64,000 nucleotides of DNA. Source: Ifrita kowaldi (taxonomy: Eukaryota > Chordata > Aves > Passeriformes > Cinclosomatidae). The translations under genes and the position numbers were made by a program. The notes beneath the pieces were generated by a model. It saw only the letters and a list, made by a program, of their open reading frames with translations. It was not told where the DNA came from and made no database searches. The stretch is taken from positions 161 through 64,160 of the forward strand of contig VZRS01007564.1 of assembly GCA_013398055.1 (NCBI GenBank), read 5' to 3'. Each line of letters starts with the position of its first letter. Position 1 is the first letter of the stretch. This document shows positions 51,201 through 63,008 of this stretch, piece by piece.

Positions 51201-54200
51201 TAACGTGGAACAAGGAAAGTAAAACAGAGTTGGGGCCACTCTGCACGGCCAGGTAAAGCCAAAAGGTGCCCACCCAGGAGGGAGAAAGTAGCTGGAAAGT
51301 TTTGGCACAGAAATTTATATTTGCAAACCGAAAGAAACCCAAGGAAAGCCACAGCCCTGCAGTGCTGTGTGGGAGCAGGTGCCCCGGATCCCACCGGGCT
51401 CTCCCCCCGCTATGAGGACGCCCCAGCTTCCCTGTTTGTGGAAGTCTCTGCTTTCTGTCAGTTCCTCAAGCAGGGATGCTCGAGGGTTGAATTCCCTTTT
51501 CCCGAGAATCTGCTGCCATCCTGTGGCGAATCCTGCAATGGCACCTGGGGCCTCCCGGGGCACATGGACAGCCCCGGCCACCCCCTGCAGCTGCGAGGGA
51601 GCAGGTCCGAGCCCAGGTCCGAGCCCAGGTCAGTGCCCCACTCTCCAGTCATACCAAGAGCCGCAGTCGGGACAATTGTTTAGCCCAAGCCTACTCACAT
51701 CCCCTGGTCCTCCTTGGGACGATGTTTCCTGTCATGCCACTGTCCTTCCCCTCCCGCCCCTCGCCCCCAGGGTGGATGAGGGAGCTTCCCTGCCCAGGGC
51801 CGGCACTCCAGGAGTCAGAGGCATCCGAAAGACAGCTTTGCCAAGTCCCTGCAGTCCAGCTGGGCACAGGAATGCACGCCAGGGCCATCAGCCAACAGTT
51901 CATGTTTACTTATTTGCACTCTTGTAAATAAAAATCAGCCAGACGAGCCCTGGAGACCCAGCCAGACATGGAGTGTCTGTTCTACAGTACCCGGAGCTGG
52001 GTCTGGCACGGGTGAAAATCCACCGGGCAGTTTGCAGGAGCACTGCATTGGCAGTGTGTTAGACTGCTGATTAAAAAAGGAGGAATCCCATACCCAGGGC
52101 GCTGAGGACAGAGCTGAGATGCCTGTTTAACATTCCTCAGCCAATAGGAGATGTCTTTGTAAGAGAGACACATGCTCCATTACAAAGGCTTGGACAGAAC
52201 AAGCAATAATGGAAGAAGGACGAGCCCAGATCTTTGCTTTCCAAATGTCACAGCCCAGGCTCAGCTCCTCCTGTGTGGTGTCCCAGAGAACAGGACTGTG
52301 ACCGTGCCACAGCCTGTGCAAACAAGCTCTTGTCTCACCGAGCTCTCACCTTGAGGGAGGATGTTGTGAGCGTCTCTCTCCATTACTCCAGGTAAACCCA
52401 GCTGAACCCAGCAGCGTCTCCTCCTTGGTGGGGCTCGTGCTCCCACCTGGCACAGGTCAGGAGCAGTGGAGAACAGCACTGGAGGGACTCCAGCATTCTC
52501 TCGCTGCCTCCTCCAAGGCTCCACAGCACGGAACTACAGGACAGGAGAACAGAAGGTGTAAATAGCCCCAGCAGCCGAGGTTCAAATCACACTGAAATTA
52601 TGGCACTGCAGTTACAAATCCCGGAGCCATTACGATTCAAGACTCTCAAAAGCCTTTACTAAGTTCTCTTCCATCTCTATTGCACAAACACAAATAGTGG
52701 AAATCCATCTGTTCAAAGCTCTTTTGAAAGAACAAAACTGTAATTTAGAGCCAGTAAGAAACTTTACCTCTGTTCAGTACACAGGGAAGCCAAGGTACAG
52801 CACCAGCAGCCCCAGGACTGGTGGCAGAACCAAACTGCACCTGGACAGATTGGCAGAGGCAGCGCCCATCGGGGGACAGATTTATCCTTCAATGGGCCAT
52901 TAAGTAATTTGTCACGAATGCCAAAACGCTACTGGAGAGAAATAAAAGCCTGGAGTTGCAGGCAGGATTACACAACTGAGCTCCGTGGGCAGAGCAGTTT
53001 AAATTGCCATCAACACCTGCCTGTGCCCATTAGCCTCTGGCTGTTAGAACACACACTCAGCTTACCCCAAACTGAAGCCCAAGTCAAAAGGAAATTATAT
53101 ACAGACATATAAAGCCCCGCTCATGGGTGGCGCTGGCAGGAGAGGCACATGCAGAATTCACATTTCAATGTGGAATACGAAATATGTTAAAAAAAAGTTG
53201 TATTTTGCAGTTCAGTGTGGTCCCTCTCACCTGCTTTCCCTTTTAAGCAGACAGGAGGGGTGGGGTCAGTGAATGCCAAGCTTTGTCCAAGATGTACAGG
53301 CAGATGTTTCTGCACTCAGGTGACTCAGAAAATCTCTCCCTCTATGTCAGGGACTTTGTGTTGAACTCCTTTACTCAACCCCAGCCCAATCTGAGACTGT
53401 CCCAGGCTCTGGGAGGAGCACTGCGAGTTCTCTCCTATTTCCTTGTGCCCCACTATTGAGGCACCTTCGTTCTTTCCACCCTTTGCACTCCAGAGCCCAG
53501 GCTGTGACTGCCCCCAGCTGTAACCAGGCCTACACGATTTCCTCTCCTTCACGCTCCCTATTTCTCACTCCATCTGACACATCTGCTTAAAAAACAAATG
53601 TGGTCCTATCAGCCCAGAACAATACATTTCAAATAAGCATATAAAAGACCTTTTATTGACATGAATAAATTGATTGGGACCATTACTTTGTAGCTGCTTC
53701 CCACAGAAAAAGCCTCTTAAAAGCAGCCCGAGGCAGGGCAGCAACATTTACATTTAGATGAAGGCATTTCTGTCACAACACCTGCCAACAGTTTCTGGCC
53801 CCAGGTACTGTCTCCAGAAGAAATCAGTGAAGCCAAGGAGCTTTGCTTTAAATAACATAGAAGGAAAAGGGAGAATTTGTTTCTACAACCCTCCTGAATG
53901 TTGTAGTCTGGAATCACGCAATGTGCAGCAAAGGAATGTGGAAGCAGAGTAGTGACATCACGTCAGGGAGAAACTGCAAAGAGCTGGGCTGGAAAGCTGT
54001 TTCTCCAGCACAGAGTGCCGTGTTGTGTGTGCACCCAACAGCTCCGGAGGTTCCATCCCCAGCTGTGCAGGGTTCCATCCCTCACACTGCACTGGACTCA
54101 GCGCTGCTGTGAAACACTGACACCGCCACAGACTGACACGTGCAGGCTCTGCCTCCAGCCCTTGCTCACTTCATTACATTCTGAGTCTTTGAGACATCTG

Positions 54201-56424
54201 GGGAATGAAAAGCTCGGTCCTTTGCTTCAGTACTGACCAGTGGACAAAATCACACCATGGGCAGTGTAAAATTGAGGACTGTGTGAGCCCTCTCATGGCA
54301 AAAAGTAACAGCACCCAGGGAATTAATGTATTTCAAAATGGACACTCCAACCACCACACTCCCTGTGTTAAACCTCAGCTTCCATTAATTGGCACAAACA
54401 CTCCCTCTGTGGCAAACCCTCAGGATTATCAGGGGCTGGAGCTTTGTAGGGAAATTGGGTGGTGTGTTCCTTTACTCCTGTGCTTCTGAGCATCCTCCTG
54501 CACTTCTTAAAACACTGCTACTGATGTCCATTTTATTTGCCACTCTATAAAAAGCATTAAGCTGTGAAGGAATGAACTAGAGAGAAGGATGAAAGTGACA
54601 GCCAGATGACACTAAAACAATCCAATTTAGAGGAAGGAAAAACCCACCAGGGTATTTTGAAAGCTCAAATTCAGCCACGTTATCAGGGCACGAACAGCAG
54701 ATTGCTCACAACTGCCCAGACTTTGTAATTAGGGTTCATCCCAACGAGCTGCAAGGCCAGAGAAATTTCCATTCTCCAGATTTGACTAACAGTCTGTTCC
54801 AGCAGAACCAAGACCCCGGGCAAAGTGAAATACAACTCCACTGACATCACACCGAGCTGTTTTCCAAGGCCAGCCCATCCATTTATCCCATAATTTCTCT
54901 CCCAAACACACGTTCCCTGGCGCAGGGAACTCAGCCTCGCAGCCACAGCAGCACCTCTGCAGAGGATGTTCCTTCCTGGCGACATTGCCACAGGTAAGGA
55001 CACTGGACAAATATTGGAAGAGCTAACAAATGGCGAAATGGAATTGCAACAGGATTCAGAAACTGGAAAGGCACAACAAAGTCACCCAGAGTAACAGAAC
55101 AGGCAACAGGAGCAATCACTTCAATCTTTCTTGACAACTGCACTCCTGAGCTACCCAAGGGTGCTCTGGTGCTTGGTAAAGCACACTACTGCATTAATAT
55201 TAATAAACAGGAAAGCTATTTGTGCTTATCATGAAGCTGGGCTTGATTTAATGTCCTAAAATTTACATACTCTGACTTTAAAAACCTGAGATGTGTAAAA
55301 CAACAATCAAATCCTGTCCTGCATGTGACTCCTACCTGCCAAGTGTCCTCCACTCATTAAGTGCTAATCTTTTATGGTGTCTTTTCCCCAGCCTTTCCCA
55401 TTACTCATCTGACCAGAAAATGGATATGATCAATATTTATTGTGAAGACTCATTCCTCTCATTTGTGAGGCCCAAGGAAGACATGCTCATGTTGTGTCAG
55501 AAACCTGCACTGCACCAGCATTCAGGTGACCATTCTAGAATTCAGTTTTGTAAAAACATCTGAGAGCTCATGCAGATAATTTTTTTTTTTGCTAGATTCC
55601 TTCACTGGGTATTTCTCTAGGGAGAAAGGGAGAAAGAGTAGCTGAATTTGCAAGGGCCAAGTTACCGCTTCTACAGAGATCAGCATTTGCAAAGAACAAA
55701 AAAATAACCTGGCTAAATTGTCCACGTGGGATCTGTGGTTTGCATTATGTTCCTTTTATCTTTTGCTGCTGTTTGGTTTTGCAAAGTCAACACCACAAGA
55801 AAAATCAGGTTTAATTAGAGACAGACACAAGCAGCACAGCAGATTACAAAGGCTGACTTGGACACGCAGGGCCCCCCCCAAAGGCTCTTCCCTCCTTCAG
55901 ATGCTGCTTCCGACCCCTGAGGGTGAGATCCCAGCCTCAGGATGCACCCAACGCAAACCAGCGGGGCTTCCTCAGGCTCACCTGTCCCACAGGAGCACAG
56001 GGCAGGGGAAACACCCGGGATTTTCATGCAGCATCAGCTGCCTGGGACATAGGGACGAGCACCTGTGCAGCTACAGAGCCAGAGCACAAAATGCCCCTGG
56101 GTGAGGGTCTGGGCTGACCTGGGGACACAGGGGCACCACCAGGGGAGGTGCGGAGCACTGAGGGACAGGGAGCCCCAAGGTTCTCTTCAGCCACCCTCAG
56201 ATCCCTCCACTGCCCTCCTCTCACCTTCTCCTGGCTCAGCAGGAAAAAGACTCCACCTGAAGCCTTCACTCGGCTCTTCCAGAACCTTCTGGAATCCCTC
56301 ACGTGNAAAGTGCCAAAATCTCCCAACGAACAACACCTGAGTGGCTTCTCCTCATCACCTGGCACTGGAACCCCTCACACCACCTGGTTTTCCCTCATCT
56401 CCTCGTTAAATCCCTGAAACCAAT

Positions 56425-56525
56425 CCAGGTGGGAAAAGCAAGTTCCCCACCCATGGTGGGGGACTGGAATGAGATGGTCTCTAAGGTTCCTTCCAACCCA
56501 TTCCACGGTATTCCACAGCATTCTA
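56425..56525 (+). mobile_element. CR1 LINE 3' tail fragment
   Basis: The sequence CCACCCATGGTGGGGGACTG, then GAATGAGATGGTCTCTAAGG, then TTCCTTCCAACCCATTCCAC, then ATTCCACAGCATTCT follows the order of the avian CR1 3' UTR end (CATGGCAGGGGG-like, GATGATCTTTAAGGTCCCTTCCAACCC-like, then ATTCTATG-like terminal repeats). It is a typical 5'-truncated copy, moderately diverged. Confidence 0.75.
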
Positions 56526-57787
56526 AAGGGGATCCACGGCCTGGGAAGGATCGAATCCCATCCGTGCTGCTGGAGCTGACACGGCCTCACGGGAACTCGG
56601 GCAATGCGCAGGTGACAGAGCCACACAACTGATGGCTTCCAGCTCTCCCCCTGCCATGGCACGACCCCATTAATGCAGAGCCAATCTAAGAACTGCGTTG
56701 TTCAATTTATCCAGTAGTAAAAATCCTCTGCACCCCCGTCCCTGCGGAATTCATCATTTTAAATCTGGAAACTTAGAACCTGTTAAGCAGGACAGGGCAG
56801 CCTGAGCCTGATCACGTTCTACATGAAGTACAAGGAATTAAAAAACAAATGTCAAAATAAATAGCACATGTTCAAGCCCAGCTCAAAAAAAGCACTTTCA
56901 GAAGCTATTTCCAGTAGACAAGAGCTGACCTTCCCCTCATAAAATGCCACGGGGTATAAATAGAGCAGCCTCTCATGCCATTTGTCATGAAGCCTTGTGT
57001 GAGTGCCCCGAGCACACTCCAACAAGAGGACACTCCTCTCGCTGTGTGCCCAGAGCACCGATCACCCCGAACTGCAGCCAAAGCATCTATTTCTGAAAAA
57101 TCACACAGCAAAACCAAAGCAGAACCAGACCCAAGAACGAACCTTCCCACCTCCCTTCTGACCAAACATTTATTCTGCAAAGACAGCCAGCACAGCTCTC
57201 TGTGCCACCCCAACACCTCCCCGAGTTTTGGAGATGCTGATTATCACCAGCTCTACGTCCCTGAGCACTCACCAGTCACACTCCCACTGCAATCCCTGGA
57301 GGAGCCACCAGAGTGGACATAAATGTAACTTGATGGAATTCAAAGGCAAATTTTAGCTTTCCAGAGGACAATGAACAGACAATGAGTTACTGTGCATCTC
57401 CCTCTCTGCAATTATCCCTTTGGAAGCATCTCTTGCCAGCTCTGGATCAGTTGTGTTCAACACGATTCCACTGGCACAAACAGCATCTCTTAGGAAAAAC
57501 AATTCCCAAAAATGCAGCTGCTGGGGTATACACAGTGTATTATACTGAAAATTAAGCAGTACAGCAGCAAGGACGCAGGACTGGAATGGGACATGATGTT
57601 GGTGTTTGTATGCTGTGTATTAAAAACAAAATTATCTCCAAGAGGGAAAAAAATAAAGCCAAGAAAAGACACATTTGAACCAGACAAGGTGGCCATGCCA
57701 GCATCCCACAGTATCCCAGATGAAATTAACTCCTCTCCCACTAACAACAATCAAGACACATTTCACTTGCAGGCAAAACCTGGCTGC
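56526..57787. other. Non-coding DNA between the CR1 tail and the RERE 3' end
   Basis: No gene or repeat recognised. Part of it may be transcribed if RERE uses a more distal polyadenylation site than the one proposed at 57804. Confidence 0.5.
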
Positions 57788-57803
57788 TGTAGTGTAGCTT
57801 GGT

Positions 57804-57809
57804 TTTATT
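57804..57809 (-). terminator. Probable distal polyadenylation signal of RERE (AATAAA)
   Basis: On the minus strand the sequence reads GGACATAAATAAAACCAAGC, a canonical AATAAA hexamer. It sits at the end of the AT-rich 3' UTR. Sequence further left is less AT-rich and looks like ordinary intergenic DNA. Hexamer identity is seen directly; its use is inferred. Confidence 0.55.
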
Positions 57810-57925
57810 TATGTCCACAAATATTTCAAAAAAATTACAAAATACTCAAATGGAGAGAACACAGAAGTCACGATTTCTGGGTTTCTACTCTGTTTACACT
57901 GTGTTATCCCATGGCAAACTACTCA

Positions 57926-57933
57926 TATATACA
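57926..57933 (-). promoter_or_regulatory. Pumilio-type site (TGTATATA) in the RERE 3' UTR
   Basis: On the minus (mRNA) strand the octamer TGTATATA is an exact match to the Pumilio recognition element UGUANAUA. It lies about 120 nt before the proposed mRNA end. Confidence 0.45.
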
Positions 57934-59824
57934 TTAAGCTTCAAGATATATATAAATGTAGCAGTCAGAATGTACACTCTGCTTTAACGGTGCAGTGAAA
58001 CAAGCTCAACCATGACAACATAGAACAAGAGAGACGTTTCAAAAACACTAAAGCAAAATTTAAAAATAAACTTTCGGAACAGAGGAAAAATAAGAGAGAT
58101 TTCTTGAAAGAAAATCAGAAGGTCTGGGTTGTTTTTTAACAGGGCATCGAACACCGAGATGGCTTCAAAAGCCACTGCAGGTAAAGTTGTAGTTAATCAT
58201 TGGGCTAAAATGGAAGAATTTTAGTGCTTATTTGCTGAATGATGCAAACAAAAAAAGCTCCCATAAATTATTAGAATGCTTTTCTGGGAAAAAAAAAAAG
58301 TATCAATGAACAGCTTTAGAACAGCTGCAACTTCAGCTGAAAAGTAAGGAATACAGAGAGGACCACTGAAAGGAATTAGCTTTTACTTTTTCTGAAGAAC
58401 TATGGCTAAAAAACAGCAAGAGAAGGGTCAGAAGAAACGGCCGAAGTGGCTGAACTCCCCCGAACTCCCCAATTCCACGTGGTAAAAAAAAAAGGAGGGG
58501 AGAGACTGAACTGAAATGTGCCTAACGAGACCTTTAAAGCAAACTGAGGCACTCTCTGCTGAGCAGGCCCATCCTCCTGGCTGCTCAGCTGTGAGCAACA
58601 TTAAACCCTGTTCCCCTAAGGAAACCTTTTCACCCCATCACCGCCCACAGCCATGGACAAGGGCTTCACCTCCCTCGATTCTGGACTGACCTCATGGTTC
58701 CCCACCTCAGAAACCCAACCTGCCCCTCCCAACACCTTCACCCAGAGTTAAACACAGCAGCTGGACTGATTAAACACCACAGCAGGGCTTTAGCACTGAG
58801 AAATCTGCAATGGAGGGCAGCAAAAAGGGAAGATCAGCTGAGAAATCCCCTGCTCTCCCTTCTACTCCTGCCTTAGTGGGCCTGGAACACACATTTGTAA
58901 CTGATGAATTGTCTGAGAGCAGCTCTGGGCTGAGCAGCAGGAGGTGGACGAGCACTGTGCCTGTAGCTGATTAACTACAACCTTATCAGACGTGGCTCAG
59001 TACAGTCCTGGGACACAACCATCACACTGAACAGGCTACAACAGCAGAGAGAGCACTCGTGAGTGGAGAGAGAGAATGGGGGAAGTTGTGCACCAGCAGA
59101 AAAAAATGACCAGCAGATTCAGATGTCCATTGGTCGCGTCACCCTCTGCTCCGGCAAAGAAAAACCATGGCAAAGCTGGGGAAAAAATGTAAAAAACCTT
59201 CCTAGGAAGCAGAGCTGTCTCCATTAATGCTCACTGTGCATTCCTCTCCTCTCCCCATCCTCACGGGAACCAGCCAACAGGAGTTACCCTGCAGGGACCG
59301 TGGTGCTGGGAGGCAGTAAATGTTACTGTCCCTGGATCCTGTTCATCCCAGAGCAGTCAGTTCCTGAGGTACAGAACACTGAGGGCAGTTAAACAGTTTT
59401 TGCTTATGAAACCCAAACTTAAACACTCAAAGAGAAAAACAGACTGGTTTTTGCAGCACAACTTTAAGAACTCTGAGTTGCCAAGTCCACTTTTCTTAAG
59501 AACTTATCAAACAGCAGGCCAGAAAAAGCACGTCCTCCAAAAGTATGCACATGCATACAAAATTCTGGCTGCGCTAGTCTGAGCCATGGAACATCTTTAA
59601 AAAGAGAATTTTAGAACAGATTATTTCTCTGAACTTTCTGCCCAAAGCCTAAGTCCAATGTCGCTAGATTAAGTTTCAAGAGGTCACAGGAAAGAAGTGT
59701 TTTATGGCCACACTTGAAAATGAACCGTTGAAGGCGGCATCAAAAGGGTCAGCGGGGTCCAAGGGACATCTGTGCTGCTGAGAAACCCAACTCAACAAAA
59801 TCAGCTGCAGAACAGAGAGATGGA

Positions 59825-59880
59825 ACACAAACAAAAACCCCCAAACAACCAAAACAACCAAAAACCCAAGAACAGAAACA
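59825..59880 (-). promoter_or_regulatory. GU-rich tract in the RERE 3' UTR
   Basis: The plus strand shows only A and C with rare exceptions (ACCAAAACAACCAAAAACCC), so the mRNA carries a long G/U tract with GGG and UUGUUU words. GU-rich elements of this type can bind CELF-family proteins; here that is only an inference. Confidence 0.35.
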
Positions 59881-60147
59881 GTCATTTGCAACATTATCCC
59901 TGCAAATCCCTTTAATGCTTATTGTTGATATCAAACCAAATTTCAAGCTTTTACCCATTTGAAATTATTGATACCCATCATTCCCTTTAATTAAAGGGAT
60001 AATTATATATATATTTTTTATTAAAAAATCAACTCTGTATTCTGTCAATACCAGGTAGGAATTCACAATTTGTGATGTTACTGAAAATCAAGATAAACGT
60101 TTCTGGAGTTTGTTTTGTTTTGTTTCTCCCCTCTACCCAAAAAAAGT

Positions 60148-60155
60148 TATTTACA
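60148..60155 (-). promoter_or_regulatory. Pumilio-type site (TGTAAATA) in the RERE 3' UTR
   Basis: On the mRNA strand the octamer TGTAAATA exactly matches UGUANAUA. It lies about 550 nt downstream of the stop codon. Confidence 0.45.
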
Positions 60156-60704
60156 GACTTAAAAAGCCATGCTGCAGAACTGAGCTCTCTTTAAAATTAT
60201 GAAGATTTCCTACAATGTATTAAAATAAAAGTAGATTTTTTATTATTATAGCACTTGGATTCAGAGCTTGTTATGTCACCTACTTGCAATCCTTGTTTTT
60301 TTTTTTAATTACCTATAGATGCATTGAGTGTCCCTTCACGCACAGTGACTTGTGTTGTGAACCTGATTCTAGCACCTACTGAAAACAAACTAGTAAGATA
60401 AGAAAAGGAAAAAAAAAACCAAGATTGCAGGAAGTTCTCTGAATATTCCACACAGTCCTGTATTTCCAATAGGCTTCTGAATACGTTTTCATGCAGGGAG
60501 ACCCACACCAGTCTTGAGAAATCTTCTCTACAAATGAACACTATGCTGATAAGTCTCTACTTGTTGGGTGGTTGCTTCTGTTTTAAATATATAAAGAAAT
60601 CTTTATAAGATATTCTTTTCCTTTTGTAGCTCTTCTTGTATGTAAAAATGTTCCACTCCTTCCCAAGGACTGGGGTTTCCATAGCCAGCGTTACAAATAA
60701 ATAA

Positions 60705-60710
60705 TTTATT
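60705..60710 (-). terminator. AATAAA hexamer overlapping the RERE stop codon
   Basis: The minus-strand sequence TTGTAATAAATTATTT contains the stop codon TAA, and its last two bases begin an AATAAA hexamer. Further hexamers occur at 60239-60244 and 60017-60022. Whether this one is used is unknown; if it were, the 3' UTR would be only a few tens of bases. Confidence 0.35.
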
Positions 60711-60742
60711 ACAACTGTTTGTCGCCTTCTTTTTTCAGTCGA
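60709..60742 (-). CDS. RERE: RERE last coding exon (final 10 residues and stop)
   Basis: The terminal coding piece is only 34 bp: one base completing the split Ser codon, ten codons reading RLKKEGDKQL, and a TAA stop at 60711-60709. It follows a good acceptor (TTTCTCTTGCAG). This basic, charged tail is the known C-terminus of RERE proteins. It is too short to show up as an independent reading frame and is recognised only by splice phase and family tail. With the three upstream exons the window encodes the last 361 residues; full-length family members are roughly 1,550-1,570 residues. The stop codon is immediately followed by AT-rich 3' UTR, and the bases at the stop also spell a polyadenylation hexamer. 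Confidence 0.95.
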
Positions 60743-61253
60743 CTGCAAGAGAAAGAAAACTCGCTTTAACACAACAAAAGAGGTGTCAAGACACTTCGGA
60801 GACAGCTCTGCCCTCCTGCTCACCTCTGCAGGGAACACGGGCTGCAGGTTGTGAGCTCCGAGCACCAGCCCCGGGCACTGTCCCAGCACAGGGTACCCCC
60901 ATATGTGAGCGCAGTCACTGAATTCCTCCCGTTCTCCTCCATAAAGCTCTGCCCACCCTCCTCCACTGTTCTCATGGAAGAGGAAGAGATGTGGAAGCAG
61001 CAATTGCAGCAAGTATCCCAATAAAAACCCCAATCAGAAGGGATTCTGCAATAGGAGACTCAATCACTCTCATCTTGTGCCAGTAATTTGGACCTCGCTT
61101 CCCACCTGCCCAACTCAGGCACAGCTTCACCTGTAACTGCATCAGGGCTCAGCACACAGCGAGAAAGGCAAAAATTCAGAGGGGAAAAGAAAAGGAATGT
61201 GGAGAAATACTATGGAATTCCCAGGTCCCCAAAAGCCTTGGTTGCACTCTCAC
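60743..61253 (-). other. RERE: RERE last intron (511 bp)
   Basis: The intron lies between the donor GTGAG at 61253 and the acceptor TTGCAG ending at 60743. It interrupts a Ser codon after its second base. No repeat or open frame of note is visible inside. Confidence 0.9.
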
Positions 61254-61434
61254 CTGTAATAATCTTCCTGACTGGGTAGGTGCCCACCGTGCATGTGAGG
61301 GTGCCCGTGCAACCACTGCTGCTCCATTGCCAGTCTTTGCAGCTCTGCGGACTGGGCGTGCATGGCCTGCAGCTGGTGGGCTGCTGACATGGGAGGTGGA
61401 ATGGCACCAGGCAGATCCCGAGGGTAGGGAGTAC
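61254..61434 (-). CDS. RERE: RERE coding exon, second from last
   Basis: This 181-bp exon supplies two bases completing a Gly codon, 59 codons and two bases of a split Ser codon. It reads TPYPRDLPGAIPPPMSAAHQ, then a Leu/Gln/Glu-rich helical-looking segment (LQAMHAQSAELQRLAMEQQW), then a His/Gly-rich stretch ending PSQEDYY. The acceptor is CTCCCAG and the donor ATTACAG followed by GTGAG. The split Ser is AG here plus T in the last exon at 60742, a junction that fixes both boundaries. It is separated by 177 bp from the preceding exon and 511 bp from the last one. It is intact, with no in-frame stop. Confidence 0.96.
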
Positions 61435-61611
61435 CTGGGAGACAGGGACCACTTTTACACTCTTGTTTGCTACTTGTTTGTCCCAACAAAACACCACAAC
61501 CACCTAAAGTCACAGCTCAACTCCCCCCACTGAGAAATGCTGAAGCCCACAGGAAGAGGTGACATTTCAGCTCAAAGCCAACCCTTGCAAAGGACCATAA
61601 AATGCTCTCAC
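61435..61611 (-). other. RERE: RERE intron (177 bp)
   Basis: A very short intron with GT-AG borders that splits a Gly codon after the first base. It contains no recognisable element. Confidence 0.9.
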
Positions 61612-61758
61612 CGAAGACTGGATGTCGGAGCATTTCATGCTCGTGAGGTGGCTGCCCTAGCAATGGGTTGGGGATGGTCCCGGGTGGGTAGGGAAAACGT
61701 GCCAAGTGGGGTCCAGCTGCTAAAGGATCCACCAGTGGATGAACAGGTCCTGCTGAGC
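61612..61758 (-). CDS. RERE: RERE coding exon, third from last
   Basis: This 147-bp exon contributes two bases, 48 full codons and one trailing base. It reads from SAGPVHPLVDPL through PPHEHEMLRHPVF, the Pro/His/Leu-rich part of the atrophin C-terminus. The acceptor is a pyrimidine tract ending CTCTCAG; the donor is TTCG followed by GTGAGAG. Phase 1 entry and phase 1 exit agree with the exons on both sides: the split Gly codons are G+GC upstream and G+GT downstream. The upstream intron is 1250 bp and the downstream one only 177 bp. The sequence is open and matches the family without frameshift, so this is an intact functional exon. Confidence 0.96.
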
Positions 61759-63008
61759 CTGAGAGAGAAGGGAGAAAGCATCCATGAGCTGCCCGGGGAC
61801 TGCAGAGCAACTGCCAGGGAAAGGAGCACAAAGCCAAAACCATTTCCTCAGCTGCTGCACAGCAGAAACGTGGGGTCATTCTACCCTCTATTCATCCCCA
61901 GAGACACACGGGTTGTAACAGCCTTGAGCACCAGTGGAGCCACTTGGAGACACCCAAGAGCCCCTCACTGTATTTGAATCTGGCAAAGCACAAAGCCAAA
62001 TTACTTCTCAAATACACACAGAGACTTGGCAGTGAACTGACTTGGCTGTGCCTGCACCAGCCTCTCTCTGGACTGGGAGGGACAATGTACAAGCCGTGTT
62101 TTTGTCCAGAATGAGCACCTGGGGAGCATCTAGACTTACCTGCACAGAGGTGCTCAGTGACTGACTTACCTGGCACCAGAATCCTTGTACAGACACGGCC
62201 TACGTCACATTTCCTCTGCTCTCAGGGGGTTTGCAAACCTGCCTCCAACTGAGCCCATCTGTGACTTCTGCAGTGAGCCCCTGTCCACAGCCAACAGCTT
62301 CAGGAATGCTGATATCCAGCACTACCATCTCCTGCCTGCAAGCCCCCAGCCCTGAAGAACCTCGCGGCACCCTGCTGCTTTCCTTGCTGTACAATCTGGC
62401 TTCTGCAACAGCACTCACATTCCCTCCAACTCCAAAAGAAGGCATCCCAGCACATTTAATGCACTGCTCCAGGGCAAAGTATGCTACATTTGCTTGCACA
62501 AACTGCATTAGTAGCCAGACACCAAAACCTGCATTTTAAGTACTCTGGATTTTTCCCCCCCTTACTTGGCAGGTGCCTGGCTTGCCATGTTCTCTCCAGT
62601 CTGTCACCAGAAAATCTGAAAATTTCTGCTAAGTGCCTCATCTCCGGGACTCCAGACCTCTAGAGAAGTGACCATGTATCTTGCTTTAGAAATGAGCACG
62701 GCACAGATTCATTTCTGAGACTTAATTATTACCACTGTTAAGGTGCTGCTCCAGGACAGCAGTACTGAAAAAAACCAACCCACAAGGAACCAGCAAACCT
62801 TTCACAGTGAGAGTCTGAATGAAGATCCTTGTGGTTACCATCCTGCATCACTCCACAAAAGTACCTGCATTTCAGTTACCACCAAACCACAACACGGACA
62901 CGAACACAGGGATTTTGCAATTGGAGTTCCAGGGTCAGAGTGGGCCTGTTCTGGGCAGACTAACCAGGGAGCTGCTCCCTAGGGAAGTGCCCACCTGCCG
63001 GGGCTCAC
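61759..63008 (-). other. RERE: RERE intron (1250 bp)
   Basis: An intron with GT-AG borders that splits a Gly codon after its first base. The content is unremarkable single-copy sequence; I see no mobile element or hidden exon in it. Confidence 0.88.

Larger units (their letters stand above)
35301..56419. other. Non-coding DNA
   Basis: No supported gene in about 21 kb. It contains a GGC/19-bp repeat patch near 41690-41800, a GGA microsatellite at 43091-43117, homeodomain-site clusters at 39363-39394 and 46335-46389, a T-rich tract at about 47127-47190 and a weak MIR-like stretch at about 48115-48200. Many 60-200 codon frames exist but none shows a domain or exon phase consistency. Confidence 0.5.
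57788..60708 (-). other. RERE: RERE 3' untranslated region (about 2.9 kb)
   Basis: This AT-rich sequence runs from the RERE stop codon to the distal polyadenylation hexamer at 57804-57809. It has no long open frame, contains many A/T homopolymer runs, and is visibly more AT-rich than the sequence to the left. It contains Pumilio-type octamers, a GU-rich tract and several alternative AATAAA hexamers (60705-60710, 60239-60244, 60017-60022). The left limit is inferred from the hexamer and a typical 15-25 nt cleavage distance; transcript ends could lie elsewhere. Confidence 0.7.

Noticed and set aside
55381..55450. Weak similarity to a MIR core (CATCTGACCAGAAAATGGATATG)
   Set aside because: Only one short word matches and the order of neighbouring words fails, so it is not called.
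1..57787. SLC45A1 exons expected from amniote gene order
   Set aside because: No frame shows the transporter's membrane segments or its conserved sugar-transporter motifs. It may lie left of the window.
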